Source: Rhizobium sp. Q54 (GTDB taxonomy: Bacteria > Pseudomonadota > Alphaproteobacteria > ATCC43930 > CGMCC-115725). Taken from it: a stretch of 62,206 bases of DNA. Every line of letters starts with the position of its first letter. Position 1 is the first letter of the stretch. Below, piece after piece: positions 34,536-43,419 of this stretch. Position numbers and translations under genes: made by a program. The notes under the pieces were generated by a model. That model was not told the DNA's origin. It saw only the letters and a list, made by a program, of their open reading frames with translations, and made no database searches. The stretch spans positions 1-62,206 of the forward strand of contig CAMATN010000010.1 in the NCBI GenBank assembly GCA_945861155.1, given 5' to 3'.

Positions 34536-35257
34536 TGCGCCGTGTCCCGCTTGCCCGCCCGTTGGCCCGCCCGTTTGCCCGACAACACGAACATGCCCTG
34601 TTCGGCCAACAGATTGGCAAGGCTGCCGCGCGGGTCGAGGGTGAACGGCCTTCCATGCCGGTCGAGGGTCAGGCTGCGCTCGATCCCGGCGCCAAGCTCG
34701 TCGCATAGCGCGACGAAGTCGCGGATCGTGCACAGATGTATGTTCGGCGTGTCGTACCACGGGTTGCTGAGCAGTTCCGACAACGGCATCCGCCCCCGAA
34801 ACAACAGGCCGAGGCGAATATGCCAAAAGCCGAAATTGGGAAACGAGACGATCGCCCGCTTGCCGATGCGCAGCAGCGCCTCAAGGACATGACGGGGATG
34901 TCGCGTCGCCTGCAAGGTCTGGCTCAGCACGACGACATCGAAGGCGTCATCGGGAAAGGCGTCGAGGTCGCGGTCGGCGTCGCCCTGGATCACCGACAGG
35001 CCATGGCGCACGCACGCGTTGACCCCGGCTTGGCTGAGTTCGATGCCGCGCGCGTCGACCCCCTTCTCGCGCGCGAGATAAGCAAGCAGCGCGCCGTCGC
35101 CGCAGCCGATGTCGAGCACCCGCGAGGCCGGCTCGATCATGTCCGCGATCAGGCGAAGGTCGCGCCGCAACTCCCGCCGTAATTCCCCGGGAGCGGGGGC
35201 GGCCGGCGCCGCCTGCGGCGTCGCCGCATCGAGCCGGAGGGCGGCGCTGCTTCTCAT
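34532..35257 (-). CDS. metW: MetW-like methyltransferase-fold protein
   Basis: A 241-residue protein of the MetW family, the usual partner of MetX in alphaproteobacterial methionine synthesis. It shows the SAM-binding glycine motif [14 protein letters not shown], then GIELSQAGV and the family segment [18 protein letters not shown]. The ATG at 35257 overlaps the metX stop by four bases, which decides the start. MetW is thought to act with MetX in homoserine acylation; its exact activity is unsettled. The last residues are a basic tail ([12 protein letters not shown]) without family counterpart. Confidence 0.92.
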   Translation of the reverse strand: MRSSAALRLDAATPQAAPAAPAPGELRRELRRDLRLIADMIEPASRVLDIGCGDGALLAYLAREKGVDARGIELSQAGVNACVRHGLSVIQGDADRDLDAFPDDAFDVVVLSQTLQATRHPRHVLEALLRIGKRAIVSFPNFGFWHIRLGLLFRGRMPLSELLSNPWYDTPNIHLCTIRDFVALCDELGAGIERSLTLDRHGRPFTLDPRGSLANLLAEQGMFVLSGKRAGQRAGKRDTAQ

Positions 35258-36396
35258 GCCTCGCGGCCCCAGAAGCGCGGCAGGTCGCGTTGCTCGGCGC
35301 AACCGCTCAGAAAGCCCCGCAAGGTCGCGAACAGTTCGGGCTCGTGCAGCAGAAATGCGTCATGCCCCTTGTCGGTCTCGATCTCGACAAAGCTGACATT
35401 GCCGGCGACCGCGTTCAGCGCATGGACCAATGCCCGACTCTCGGCGGTCGGGAACAGCCAGTCGCTGGTGAACGAGAAGATGCAGAAGCGCGGCTGGTTC
35501 CCGGCGAAGGCAGCGGGCAACGACCCGCCATGCTCGGCGGCGAGGTCGAAATAATCCATCGCCCGCGTGATGTAGAGATAGGAATTGGCGTCGAACCGGT
35601 CGACGAACGTGCTTCCCTGGTGCCGCAGATAGCTCTCGACCTGGAAATCGGCCTCGAAACCGTAGGTGATCGCGTTGCGGTCCTGCAGGTTGCGGCCGAA
35701 TTTGCGGTGCAGCGCCGCTTCCGACAGGTAGGTGATATGCGCCGCCATGCGGGCGACGGCGAGCCCGCGCGACGGGCTGCGCCCGAGCGTCAGATAGCGT
35801 CCGCCGCACCAGTCCGGGTCGGCCATGATCGCCTGTCGGCCGACCTCGTGAAACGCGATGTTCTGCGCCGAATGGCGCGCCGCCGACGCGACCGGCACCG
35901 CCGCGAAGACCGCCTCGGGATAGGTCGAGGCCCATTGCAGCACCTGCATGCCGCCCATCGACCCGCCGATCACGCAGAACAGCTGCTCGATGCCGAGATG
36001 GTCGATCAACAGTTTTTGCGCCCGCACCATGTCGCGGATCGTGATCAGCGGAAAATCGAGCGCCCAGGGTTCGCCGGTCGCCGGGTTGACGTCCTTGGGA
36101 CCGGTCGTCCCCATGCAGCCGCCGAGCACGTTGGCGCAGATCAGGAAATAGCGGTCGCTATCGAGGACGCCGCCGGGGCCGGCCAGGCTGGTCCACCAGC
36201 CGGGGCTGCCGGTGATCGGATGCGGGTCGGCGACGTATTGATCGCCGGTCAGCGCATGGCAGATCAGGATGGCGTTGCTGCGCTCCGGGTTCAGCGTGCC
36301 GTAGGTCTGATAGGCAATCGTGAACGGGCCGAGATCGACGCCGCAATCGAGGCGCAGCGACTCGGCGACCGCGAGGCTAAAGCCGGGCCAGTCCAT
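35254..36396 (-). CDS. metX: Homoserine O-acyltransferase MetX
   Basis: An alpha/beta-hydrolase-fold enzyme of 380 residues that acylates homoserine in the first committed step of methionine synthesis. The nucleophile is S146 in GGSMGG, with D312 (SDWLFP) and H345 (GHDAFL) completing the triad. The ATG at 36396 gives a normal-length protein but lacks an obvious ribosome site; a TTG at 36453 would add 19 residues. Upstream on this strand, TTGACC and GATCTT spaced by 17 bases could be a promoter. I looked for a SAM-II riboswitch, common before this gene in the class, and did not see one. Acetyl- or succinyl-CoA use is not decided here. Confidence 0.92.
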   Translation of the reverse strand: MDWPGFSLAVAESLRLDCGVDLGPFTIAYQTYGTLNPERSNAILICHALTGDQYVADPHPITGSPGWWTSLAGPGGVLDSDRYFLICANVLGGCMGTTGPKDVNPATGEPWALDFPLITIRDMVRAQKLLIDHLGIEQLFCVIGGSMGGMQVLQWASTYPEAVFAAVPVASAARHSAQNIAFHEVGRQAIMADPDWCGGRYLTLGRSPSRGLAVARMAAHITYLSEAALHRKFGRNLQDRNAITYGFEADFQVESYLRHQGSTFVDRFDANSYLYITRAMDYFDLAAEHGGSLPAAFAGNQPRFCIFSFTSDWLFPTAESRALVHALNAVAGNVSFVEIETDKGHDAFLLHEPELFATLRGFLSGCAEQRDLPRFWGREA

Positions 36397-36616
36397 GCCG
36401 GAGCGCCACAAGCGAGGTGTAGTCAAGATCGACAAGAGGGGCTCGACGGTCAAATTTCGCGAGTGCCGCGCCTGGCCGCGCCGCGGATCGGGCGGCCGGC
36501 GATACCGGGCGGAGAGCGTCTAGCTATGGAGCGGGAACCCGCCATGTCAACGTTTTCTTTGATTTTGCCGATGTGGAACCGTACTACTATCGTCATCCCC
36601 GGCAGCGATCGAACCC

Positions 36617-37537
36617 ATGGCAGATACCCCGTCCGATCTCGAACAGTTGCGCCGACGCATCGACGAGATTGACGACCGGTTGCAGGACCTGCTGATCGAG
36701 CGCCTGGACATTGTCTCGCGCGTCGCCGCGGACAAACAACGCAATGGCAACGTCGCCGCGCACCAGCCGGCGCGCGAGGCCGAAATCATCCGCCGGCTGA
36801 TCGCGCGCAATCACGGCAACCTGCCGCCGGCAACGCTGGTGCGGATGTGGCGCGAGCTGCTGGCCGCGACGGTGCGGCTGCAGGGCGCCTTCACGGTCGC
36901 GGTCTACGCGCCGCCGCAGGCGCAGGGGTTCTGGGACATCGCGCGCGACCATTACGGCAGCCACACCCCAATCCTGGCTTACGGCTCGACCGGGCAGGTG
37001 ATCCGCGCGGTGACCGAGGGCCAGGCCGCGATCGGCATCTTGCCGATGCCCGAGGAAGAGGAGCCCGACCCGTGGTGGAGGCACCTCTTGTCGACCCACG
37101 ACAACGCGCCGCATGTGATAGCCCGGCTGCCGTTCGGCGCGCGCGGCAACACCCGCTCCGACCGGGTCGACGCGCTGGCGATCGGGCGCGGCGCCGAACA
37201 GCCGACCGGCCGGGACCGCACCCTGTTCGCCACCGAAAACGCGCCCCATATCAGCCGCGGCCGCATGGTATCGATGCTCGCCGCGCTCGGCCTCGACTGC
37301 ACTTTCATGGCGTCGTGCGAGCATGCCGACGCCGCCAACACCCTGATCGAGATCGACGGTTTCGTACCGGCTTCCGACCCGCGCCTCGAGCGCTTTCGCG
37401 AACAGCTCGGGCCGGCGCTCTACCGGCTGCTGCGGTTCGGCCTCTATGCCGTGCCGCTCTCCACGGCCGAGCTGGCGAGTCCGCGACATCAGGCGATTGA
37501 CGCACAAGCCGGCGGCGCCGCCGCAGCCAAGGGTTGA
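36617..37537 (+). CDS. Chorismate mutase (AroQ type) with degenerate C-terminal domain
   Basis: A 306-residue protein. Residues 5-95 form an AroQ-type chorismate mutase helix bundle, with R29 and K40 in the long helix and R53-E54 in QPAREAEIIRR at the expected active-site positions. The following 200 residues resemble a prephenate dehydratase-like or periplasmic-binding-like fold (FWDIARDHYGSHTPILAYGS, AIGILPMPEEE) but lack the TRF catalytic motif, so it probably serves binding or regulation. With hisC and tyrC directly downstream, it should supply prephenate for tyrosine and phenylalanine synthesis. Divergent from metX. Confidence 0.82.
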   Translation: MADTPSDLEQLRRRIDEIDDRLQDLLIERLDIVSRVAADKQRNGNVAAHQPAREAEIIRRLIARNHGNLPPATLVRMWRELLAATVRLQGAFTVAVYAPPQAQGFWDIARDHYGSHTPILAYGSTGQVIRAVTEGQAAIGILPMPEEEEPDPWWRHLLSTHDNAPHVIARLPFGARGNTRSDRVDALAIGRGAEQPTGRDRTLFATENAPHISRGRMVSMLAALGLDCTFMASCEHADAANTLIEIDGFVPASDPRLERFREQLGPALYRLLRFGLYAVPLSTAELASPRHQAIDAQAGGAAAAKG

Positions 37538-37544
37538 GCCGCTG

Positions 37545-38687
37545 ATGGTTACGCTGGGGACGACCGCGAACGCCCCGGTTCCCGGACCGGGCATCCTCGA
37601 CATCGCCCCCTATATCGGCGGCGACTCGACGGCTGCCGGCATCGAGCGGCCGATCCGCTTGGCGTCGAACGAAAGTGCGCTGGGTCCGAGCCCAAACGCG
37701 ATCGCCGCCTATCGCGGGCTCGCCGACGAGATCCACCGCTACCCCGACGGCGGTGCGGCGCGGTTGCGCGAGGCGCTCGGCCGCCACCACGGGCTCGATC
37801 CCGATCGCATCGTGTGCGGCGCCGGCTCGGACGAACTGATCGGGCTGTTGCTGCGCGCCTATGCCAGCCCGAACAGCAAGCTGCCGGATAGCGAGGTGCT
37901 GTATAGCCGGCACGGCTTCCTGATGTATCCGATCGGCGCCAAATCGGTCGGCGCGACCCCGGTCGGGGTGCCCGAGCGCCAGCTCACCGCCGATGTCGAC
38001 GGGTTCCTGGCGCGGGTCACCGAGCGCACCCGCATCGTCTTTATCGCCAATCCGAACAACCCGACCGGCACCTATCTGTCGGCCGACGAGATGGCGCGCC
38101 TCCATGCCGGCTTGCCGGGTCATGTCGTGCTGGCGATCGACGCCGCCTATGCGGAATTCGTCAACCGCAACGATTACGAGCCCGGAATCGGGCTGGTCAA
38201 CCGGGCCGACAATGTCGTGATGCTGCGGACCTTCTCCAAGATCTACGCGCTGGCCGGGCTGCGCCTGGGCTGGGCCTATTGCCCGCCGGCCATCGCCGAT
38301 GTCCTGAACCGCATCCGCGGCCCGTTCAATGTGACCGCCCCGGCCCTGGCGGCCGGCCTCGCCGCGATCGAGGATGTCGGCGCCTTGGCCCGCGCCCGCG
38401 CCCATAACGAGCGCTGGCTGCCGTTTCTGTCCGAGCGGCTGTCCGCCCTCGGATTGGAGCTGACCCCGAGCGTCGGCAATTTCGTGCTGCCGCGCTTTCC
38501 GGACGATCCGCGCTACAACGCTGACGCCGCGTTTGAGTTTATGCAATCGCGCGGCATCCTGACCCGCAAGATGGGCGGCTACGGCCTGCCGCAGCATGTA
38601 CGAATCACGATCGGCACCGGCGAGGAAATGGAGATCGTCGCCGCGAATTTGGCCGAGTTCATGGCCGATTTCGAGGCCGGGGCATGA
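37545..38687 (+). CDS. hisC: Histidinol-phosphate/aromatic aminotransferase HisC
   Basis: A 380-residue class I/II PLP aminotransferase. The PLP lysine is K232 in FSKIYALAGLRLGW. Other motifs are LASNESALGPSP at the N-terminal substrate loop, NPNNPTGT, and IDAAYAEF with D199 and Y202 contacting PLP. The gene lies between chorismate mutase and tyrC and overlaps tyrC by four bases. In this class such HisC copies are thought to transaminate aromatic keto acids as well as imidazole acetol phosphate. There is a small insertion (ASPNSKLPDSE) where most members have AGPGDE. Confidence 0.9.
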   Translation: MVTLGTTANAPVPGPGILDIAPYIGGDSTAAGIERPIRLASNESALGPSPNAIAAYRGLADEIHRYPDGGAARLREALGRHHGLDPDRIVCGAGSDELIGLLLRAYASPNSKLPDSEVLYSRHGFLMYPIGAKSVGATPVGVPERQLTADVDGFLARVTERTRIVFIANPNNPTGTYLSADEMARLHAGLPGHVVLAIDAAYAEFVNRNDYEPGIGLVNRADNVVMLRTFSKIYALAGLRLGWAYCPPAIADVLNRIRGPFNVTAPALAAGLAAIEDVGALARARAHNERWLPFLSERLSALGLELTPSVGNFVLPRFPDDPRYNADAAFEFMQSRGILTRKMGGYGLPQHVRITIGTGEEMEIVAANLAEFMADFEAGA

Positions 38688-39568
38688 GTATGGCGCTGTT
38701 CGACCGGGTTGCGCTGATCGGGATCGGGCTGATCGGCTCGTCGCTCGCGCGGGTGTTGCGGCGCGACAGCCCCGACACCGTGATCGTCGCCTGCGCCCGC
38801 CGCGCCGAGACCTTGGAGGCGGTGCGCCGGCTCGGCATCGCCGACGAGACGACCGACGATCCGGCCGCCGCAGTCGCCGGCGCCGATCTGGTGGTGCTGG
38901 CGACGCCGCTCTCGGCCTATGCCGAGATCGGCCGCCGGATCGCCCCGGCGCTGCGCGAGGGCGCGATCGTCACCGATGTCGGCTCGGTCAAGGGCGCCGC
39001 GATCCGCGATCTGCTGCCGCTAATGCCCTTCCATGCCCATTTCGTGCCCGGCCATCCGGTCGCCGGCACCGAGCATTCCGGCCCCGATTCGGGCTTTGCC
39101 GAGCTGTTCCGCGACCGCTGGTGCATCCTGACGCCGCTGCCGCAGACCTCGCCCGAAGCGGTCGCCAAGGTGACGGCCCTGTGGGAAGGGGCCGGCATGC
39201 GGGTCGTGACGATGGCCGCCGACCATCACGACAAGGTGCTGGCGGTGACCTCGCACCTGCCGCATCTGATCGCCTACACGATCGTCGGCACCGCGACCGA
39301 TCTCGGGCACGATCTCCAATCCGAAGTCGTCGCGTTCTCGGCCGGCGGGTTCCGCGACTTCACCCGCATCGCGGCATCGGACCCGGTGATGTGGCGCGAC
39401 ATCTTCCTGTCCAACCGCGAGGCGGTCCTCGAATTGCTGCAGCGCTTCAGCGAGGATCTGACCGCATTGCAGCGGGCGATCCGCCGCGGCGAGGGCGACA
39501 CGCTCGAACAGCGCTTCGCGCAGACCCGCGCGATCCGCCGCTCGATCATCGAAGCCAAGCAGGCCTGA
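38684..39568 (+). CDS. tyrC: Prephenate/arogenate dehydrogenase (TyrA/TyrC family)
   Basis: A 294-residue NAD(P)-dependent dehydrogenase that oxidatively decarboxylates prephenate or arogenate toward tyrosine. It has an N-terminal Rossmann motif GIGLIGSS, the GHPVAGTEHSG segment with the catalytic His, and SHLPHLIAY in the helical C-terminal domain. The ATG overlaps the hisC stop codon (ATGA), showing translational coupling in the chorismate mutase-hisC-tyrC operon. No ACT domain is fused. Preference for prephenate or arogenate is not readable. Confidence 0.92.
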   Translation: MSMALFDRVALIGIGLIGSSLARVLRRDSPDTVIVACARRAETLEAVRRLGIADETTDDPAAAVAGADLVVLATPLSAYAEIGRRIAPALREGAIVTDVGSVKGAAIRDLLPLMPFHAHFVPGHPVAGTEHSGPDSGFAELFRDRWCILTPLPQTSPEAVAKVTALWEGAGMRVVTMAADHHDKVLAVTSHLPHLIAYTIVGTATDLGHDLQSEVVAFSAGGFRDFTRIAASDPVMWRDIFLSNREAVLELLQRFSEDLTALQRAIRRGEGDTLEQRFAQTRAIRRSIIEAKQA

Positions 39569-39694
39569 AAATTCTATGAGTCATTCCCGCATCCGCGCGG
39601 GGGACGCGGCCCATAAACCGGGAATAGTGCTTCGCGGCACGGCCCGGCTGCCGTAAAACAATTCCGCACAAACGGCGGCGAGACTGATTTTCCG

Positions 39695-40072
39695 ATGCGC
39701 TCCCAACGGTGGGCGACCCTGGCGATCTCGGCGAGTCTTGCCGCGGGTTTGTGCGTTGGCGATGGCGACGCCGCGCCCAAACAGGCGATCAAATCCGCCA
39801 ATCCGGCCCACGACAAGCTGATGATTCTGGCGCCGGCCGAGCGCGCCGCCGTGCTTGCCCGCGCGATCGGCCAATGGTGCATTGGCGCCGAGACCTTCGC
39901 GATGGGGCTGGTGACGGCCGGCCAGGGCGTCGGCAACGCCTATTGGAGCCTGCGCTGCGCCGACGGCACAGACTGGGCCCTTCAGGTCGATCCGACGGCG
40001 GCGGTCACCGCGATCGACTGCGCTTCATTCAAGGAAAGCGGCGCCGGAAAGGAATGCTTCAAGAAATTCTAG
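39695..40072 (+). CDS. Small secreted hypothetical protein
   Basis: A 125-residue protein with a Sec signal peptide (MRSQRWATLAISASLAAGLC, likely cleavage after DAA near residue 27). The remaining roughly 98 residues contain three cysteines (WCIGAE, RCADG and ECFKKF, plus DCASF) that could form disulphides. I do not recognise a family. The ORF has a usable start and reading properties of a real gene. The 126 bases before it hold an imperfect dyad (ATTCCCG to CGGGAAT, 39583-39625). Confidence 0.6.
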   Translation: MRSQRWATLAISASLAAGLCVGDGDAAPKQAIKSANPAHDKLMILAPAERAAVLARAIGQWCIGAETFAMGLVTAGQGVGNAYWSLRCADGTDWALQVDPTAAVTAIDCASFKESGAGKECFKKF

Positions 40073-40139
40073 AGCGGAATCGGAGAAGATTGAATCGCGT
40101 CAAGCCGATGCGCAATGGTGGTTGGCGCGGGAGGGTGCG

Positions 40140-40484
40140 ATGCATGCGGTGATTTTCGAGGTCGAGCCCCAGCCCGGGCGCCGCCAGGACTATCTCGACA
40201 TTGCCGCGCGGCTGCGGCCGGAGCTCGAAAAGATCGACGGCTTCATCTCGGTCGAGCGGTTCGAAAGCCTGACCCAGCCGGGGAAGATTCTGTCCCTGTC
40301 GTTCTGGCGCGACGAGGCCGCGGTCGCCCGTTGGCGTCGCCATGAGGAGCACCGGGAGGCGCAGCGCGCCGGCCGCGGCGACATTTTCCGCACCTATCGG
40401 CTGCGCATCGCCGCAATCGTGCGCGACTACGGCATGGACGACCGCGCCCAGGCGCCGCAGCCGCCGCCCGAGCCCGAGTCCTAG
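40140..40484 (+). CDS. Antibiotic biosynthesis monooxygenase (ABM)-domain protein
   Basis: A 114-residue ferredoxin-like alpha/beta protein of the ABM family. It has AVIFEVEPQPGRRQDYLDIA, then GFISVERFESLTQPGKILSLSFW and the terminal helix AQRAGRGDIFRTYRLRI. Members act as small quinol monooxygenases, haem-degrading enzymes or have no known activity. GGGAGG lies 5 bases upstream of the ATG at 40140, which decides the start. Convergent with the DUF2125 gene with only 2 bases between their ends. Confidence 0.75.
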   Translation: MHAVIFEVEPQPGRRQDYLDIAARLRPELEKIDGFISVERFESLTQPGKILSLSFWRDEAAVARWRRHEEHREAQRAGRGDIFRTYRLRIAAIVRDYGMDDRAQAPQPPPEPES

Positions 40485-40486
40485 GT

Positions 40487-41512
40487 TCATTCCCAGGCAA
40501 TCCGCGGCGCCTTCCCGAGCTTGACCGGGCCGAGAGACATCTCGCCGTTCTGGATCGTGAACGAGGTCGCGATCCGTGGCTGGCCGCCCGGCCCCGGCTT
40601 GGCCAGCATGCCGAGGGCCAGCCGCGCCAGGCGGGCGTCGCCGGCGCGCATCCGGCCGGCGCCGACAAAGGCTGCGATCAGCGCGTCATAGCCCTCGATC
40701 GCCCCGGAAAACGCGCCAATCGGCTGAAGCTCGGGGTCGAGCGCGACGGTGCCCGAGCCGGTGATCGCGAGCGTGCCCCAGCGCAGGGCGAGAGCGTCGA
40801 GTTCCAGCGTGCCCCCCGAATCCCGCCATGCCGCCGCAGCCTCGCGAGGCTGCCCGGCCGCGATCGCGCCCATGACCGTGACGCCCAAGGCTACCGAATC
40901 GACCGGGTTGCGGAACGGCGCCGGCGCCATCGGCAGGGCGATCTCTCGCGCGTCGAGCGCAATCGCGACGGCGCGGTCGGCATGAGTCCGCGGCGGCTGC
41001 TCAGGCAACACCAAGCGGAGATCGGCTCGGTGCGCGGCGACCCGCACTCCGGCCTCCAACACCGGCTCGGCGAGGCCGAGCCACACGCTCGCGCCGCGCT
41101 CGCCCGCCAGTGCGACGCTGCCCTCGACCGTGCGCGCGCTCAGCCGGGCGATTGGTGCATCGACCGGCCCGGCGGTCGCGCTCAACCCGTCCGGCGCCGC
41201 CACATGCCATACCCGGAAATTCCACGGCCGCGCGCTGCCCGACAGCATTTTCAGGCGGAGTTCCGCGCCCGGCGGCGTCGCGCCATCGCGCAACCGCGCA
41301 TCGCTCAGCTCGACGCGGAAGGCGAGCGGAAAGCCGGCGACCCGGACGGCGCGCCAGGACAGGTCGAGATTCTGCCCGCGCAGCGCGTCCGCCCACTGGC
41401 CGACGCCGTCCGCGATGCGGCCGGCGACGACGAACCAGAACGCGCTGTAGGCGCCGGCCAGGACGAGCAGCAAAACGGCGGCGGCAAGGCCGAGACGCAT
41501 CGAGCGGCGCAT
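40487..41512 (-). CDS. DUF2125 envelope protein
   Basis: A 341-residue protein with one N-terminal membrane anchor (LGLAAAVLLLVLAGAYSAFW) and a long periplasmic part rich in beta strands, matching the alphaproteobacterial DUF2125 family. Conserved-looking blocks are FPLAFRVELSDARL, RPWNFRVWHV and the C-terminal MSLGPVKLGKAPRI. The function of the family is unknown; the fold resembles AsmA-like lipid-transfer or envelope proteins only in general appearance. Stands alone on its strand. Confidence 0.8.
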   Translation of the reverse strand: MRRSMRLGLAAAVLLLVLAGAYSAFWFVVAGRIADGVGQWADALRGQNLDLSWRAVRVAGFPLAFRVELSDARLRDGATPPGAELRLKMLSGSARPWNFRVWHVAAPDGLSATAGPVDAPIARLSARTVEGSVALAGERGASVWLGLAEPVLEAGVRVAAHRADLRLVLPEQPPRTHADRAVAIALDAREIALPMAPAPFRNPVDSVALGVTVMGAIAAGQPREAAAAWRDSGGTLELDALALRWGTLAITGSGTVALDPELQPIGAFSGAIEGYDALIAAFVGAGRMRAGDARLARLALGMLAKPGPGGQPRIATSFTIQNGEMSLGPVKLGKAPRIAWE

Positions 41513-41580
41513 GCCCGGGTTATAGCGAGCAGCCGCTCGGCCGGCCAGGATGCAATTCCGGAAGCGTAAGGCGTCGCCGG

Positions 41581-42405
41581 TCAGTTGCCCGTCTTCGGAA
41601 TGGCTCCATTGGCTTTGATTACCGTCGCGCCGTCGGCACTCTTCACGAATGCGAGAAATGCCTTCGTTGCCGGAGACGCGTTCCCGTCGGAAACCAGGAA
41701 TACCTCGCGAACCAATCGATATTCCCCACCAATCACGTTGGTTGCCGTGGGAGCCGTTCCATTGAGCGACAGAACCTTAATCTTGCCGCCGCTCTGTTCG
41801 GCGACAGTCGTCGTCGTCATGCCAATTGCACCATTGGTTTCAGCTAGCTCCTTGGCCATATCACCGCCGCGCTGCATGATCTTGACCGCCTCCGGCATCT
41901 TCAAAGTCTCAAGACATGGAATCCCGGCGCGGGCGACTTCCGCGTCAACCTCGCTGTCCGGTCGTGTCCGGGCCGCCACGGCCAGATCGAGGCCACCGAC
42001 CGATTTCCAGTTTGTCACGCCACCTGAATAGATTGCGCAAATCTGCGCTTCCGAGAGGTTGGCGACCGATACGCTCGCATTGACACCGAACACAACCGGC
42101 GTTCGAGCGATTTCGTCCACGATCATTCCTTTTCTTACAAGTTCATCGATTTTCAGGCCGTGACTGGCTACTGCAATGTCAATCCTACCTGCGCCCAACG
42201 CTTCTATCCGAGCCTTGCTGTCGAGCCCTTTCCCGATATCAACAACGAGGTTGGGTATTTTTGATTCGTGGGCTTTGCCGAGCGCTGCGACTAATGGCAT
42301 TGCCCCGGTCGAGCCATCTACTTTCAGCGTGGTCTGCGCCGACACCGTCGACGTCGCGATGATCAGCGCCGTCAGGAGTAAGCCGAATAGGGTTGTATTT
42401 TGCAT
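41581..42405 (-). CDS. PstS-like periplasmic binding protein, orphan
   Basis: A 274-residue protein with a Sec signal peptide (MQNTTLFGLLLTALIIATST, cleavage after VSA near residue 24) and a PBP-like domain of the phosphate-binding type. Visible features are KVDGSTGAMPLVAALGKA at the first ligand loop, GRIDIAVASHGLK, LSEAQICAIYSGGVTNWKSV, and GAIGMTTTTVAEQ. GGAGA lies 8 bases before the ATG. No pstCAB genes are nearby. Base composition is lower in G+C than its neighbours (for example around 42240-42260 and 42360-42410), hinting at transfer. The ligand may be phosphate or another oxyanion. Confidence 0.75.
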   Translation of the reverse strand: MQNTTLFGLLLTALIIATSTVSAQTTLKVDGSTGAMPLVAALGKAHESKIPNLVVDIGKGLDSKARIEALGAGRIDIAVASHGLKIDELVRKGMIVDEIARTPVVFGVNASVSVANLSEAQICAIYSGGVTNWKSVGGLDLAVAARTRPDSEVDAEVARAGIPCLETLKMPEAVKIMQRGGDMAKELAETNGAIGMTTTTVAEQSGGKIKVLSLNGTAPTATNVIGGEYRLVREVFLVSDGNASPATKAFLAFVKSADGATVIKANGAIPKTGN

Positions 42406-42620
42406 GTATCGTCTCCGACGTCGATGCCGCACGCGGGTTGTTGCTCCGTCATGGGCCAATCTGTCCAACATCTTAAGACTAACAATCAATCATGCGGGTT
42501 CGGTGGGGTCAAACACGCAAGGGGCGGCTGACCCCGTTGACCCTGTTGCTTGGCCGGTTGACGGGTGGCGGCATAGCGGCTAAGTCAGAGGCGCAAGATT
42601 GCCGCGGAAAGGAACACGAC

Positions 42621-43388
42621 ATGCCCGAGACCGCCCCGCTCAAGGCATTCTGGCAGCCTGGTTGAACTAGCTGCCTGAGACTCAAGGAGTTTCTCTCGGT
42701 CCGTGGGATCGAGTTCGAATCGATCAATATATTGGAAGACGCGGCCGGCCGGGCCGAATTGCAGCGCCTCGGCGCGCGCTCGATCCCGGTTTTGTCGCGC
42801 GGCGACGAATTCGTATTCGCGCAGAACATCGCGCAGGTCGTCGGCTTTCTAAAGCTCAACGAAAAGACCGGGCCGGTCTTGTCGCCGGAGCAGCTTGTCG
42901 GGCGAATGACGCGCTTTATCGACGCCGCACTCGTCATCATCCCGCTGATGCCCGATTCCAAGCTCGACACCAACGCGCCGAACCGGCCGCGCAGCTATCG
43001 CGCGCTGGCGCATCACATGTTCCGCATCCCCGAAGCCTTTGTCGAAGTGGCCGGCGACAAATTCTTCGCTCAAGGTCTGCCGACCGATGTGGCGAACCCC
43101 GGCGACATGGCGAGCACCGCGGCGCTCGCCGCCTATGGGCGCAGGGTCCGCGCAACCGTTGACGATTGGTGGCGCCACACGTCGGACAAATCGGCGCAGC
43201 AAACGGTCGAGACCTATTACGGCCCGCAAAAGCTGCACGAGGTGCTCGAACGCGCGACTTGGCATATCGGCCAGCATACCAGGCAATGGATGATGCTGCT
43301 CGAGATGTCCGGAATAGCCTTCGAACCGCCGTTGGGCGACCCCGATTTCGCCGATCTGCCGATGCCCAAGCAGGTTTGGGACGGCTGA
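42621..43388 (+). CDS. Glutaredoxin-DinB fusion with in-frame TGA at the CxxC position (candidate selenoprotein)
   Basis: The frame from ATG 42621 (AAAGGA 7 bases upstream) to the stop at 43386-43388 encodes 255 residues if codon 15, TGA at 42663-42665, is read through. Residues 7-80 are glutaredoxin-like: LKAFWQPG, then TGA-T-S-C-LRLKEFL, and a cis-proline loop with P56 (ARSIPVLSRGD). Family members I know have Cys at this position (FWQPGCTSC), so the TGA replaces the attacking Cys of a CxxC motif. Residues about 95-255 resemble a DinB-type four-helix domain with H131/H132, H215 and H219 as possible metal ligands. A hairpin with bulged U residues follows the TGA. Either selenocysteine is inserted (U-T-S-C) or the gene carries a recent nonsense mutation. 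No internal restart would preserve the redox site. ChaC, a glutathione-degrading enzyme, is encoded next. Confidence 0.65.
42674..42699 (+). promoter_or_regulatory. SECIS-like hairpin after the in-frame TGA
   Basis: The 26 bases CCTGAGACTC-AAG-GAGTTTCTCTCGG can fold with CC/GG, GAGA/TCTC and CTC/GAG pairs, a two-base U bulge (42690-42691) on the 3' side and a three-base loop AAG. The loop begins 18 bases after the TGA, within the range of bacterial SECIS elements. Against it, the loop lacks the G in its first two positions expected of the bacterial consensus. The fold was made by eye. Confidence 0.35.
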
Positions 43389-43419
43389 CGCCGATCGTAG
43401 CGCTTTCCGACCCCGCCAT

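Noticed and set aside
36397-36616. SAM-II riboswitch before metX
   Set aside because: This riboswitch is frequent before metX in alphaproteobacteria, but none of its conserved sequence blocks was visible on the minus strand. A covariance-model search would be decisive.
39583-39625. Dyad ATTCCCG to CGGGAAT after tyrC considered as a terminator
   Set aside because: The stem is short and interrupted and no T-run follows. It may be a degenerate repeat.
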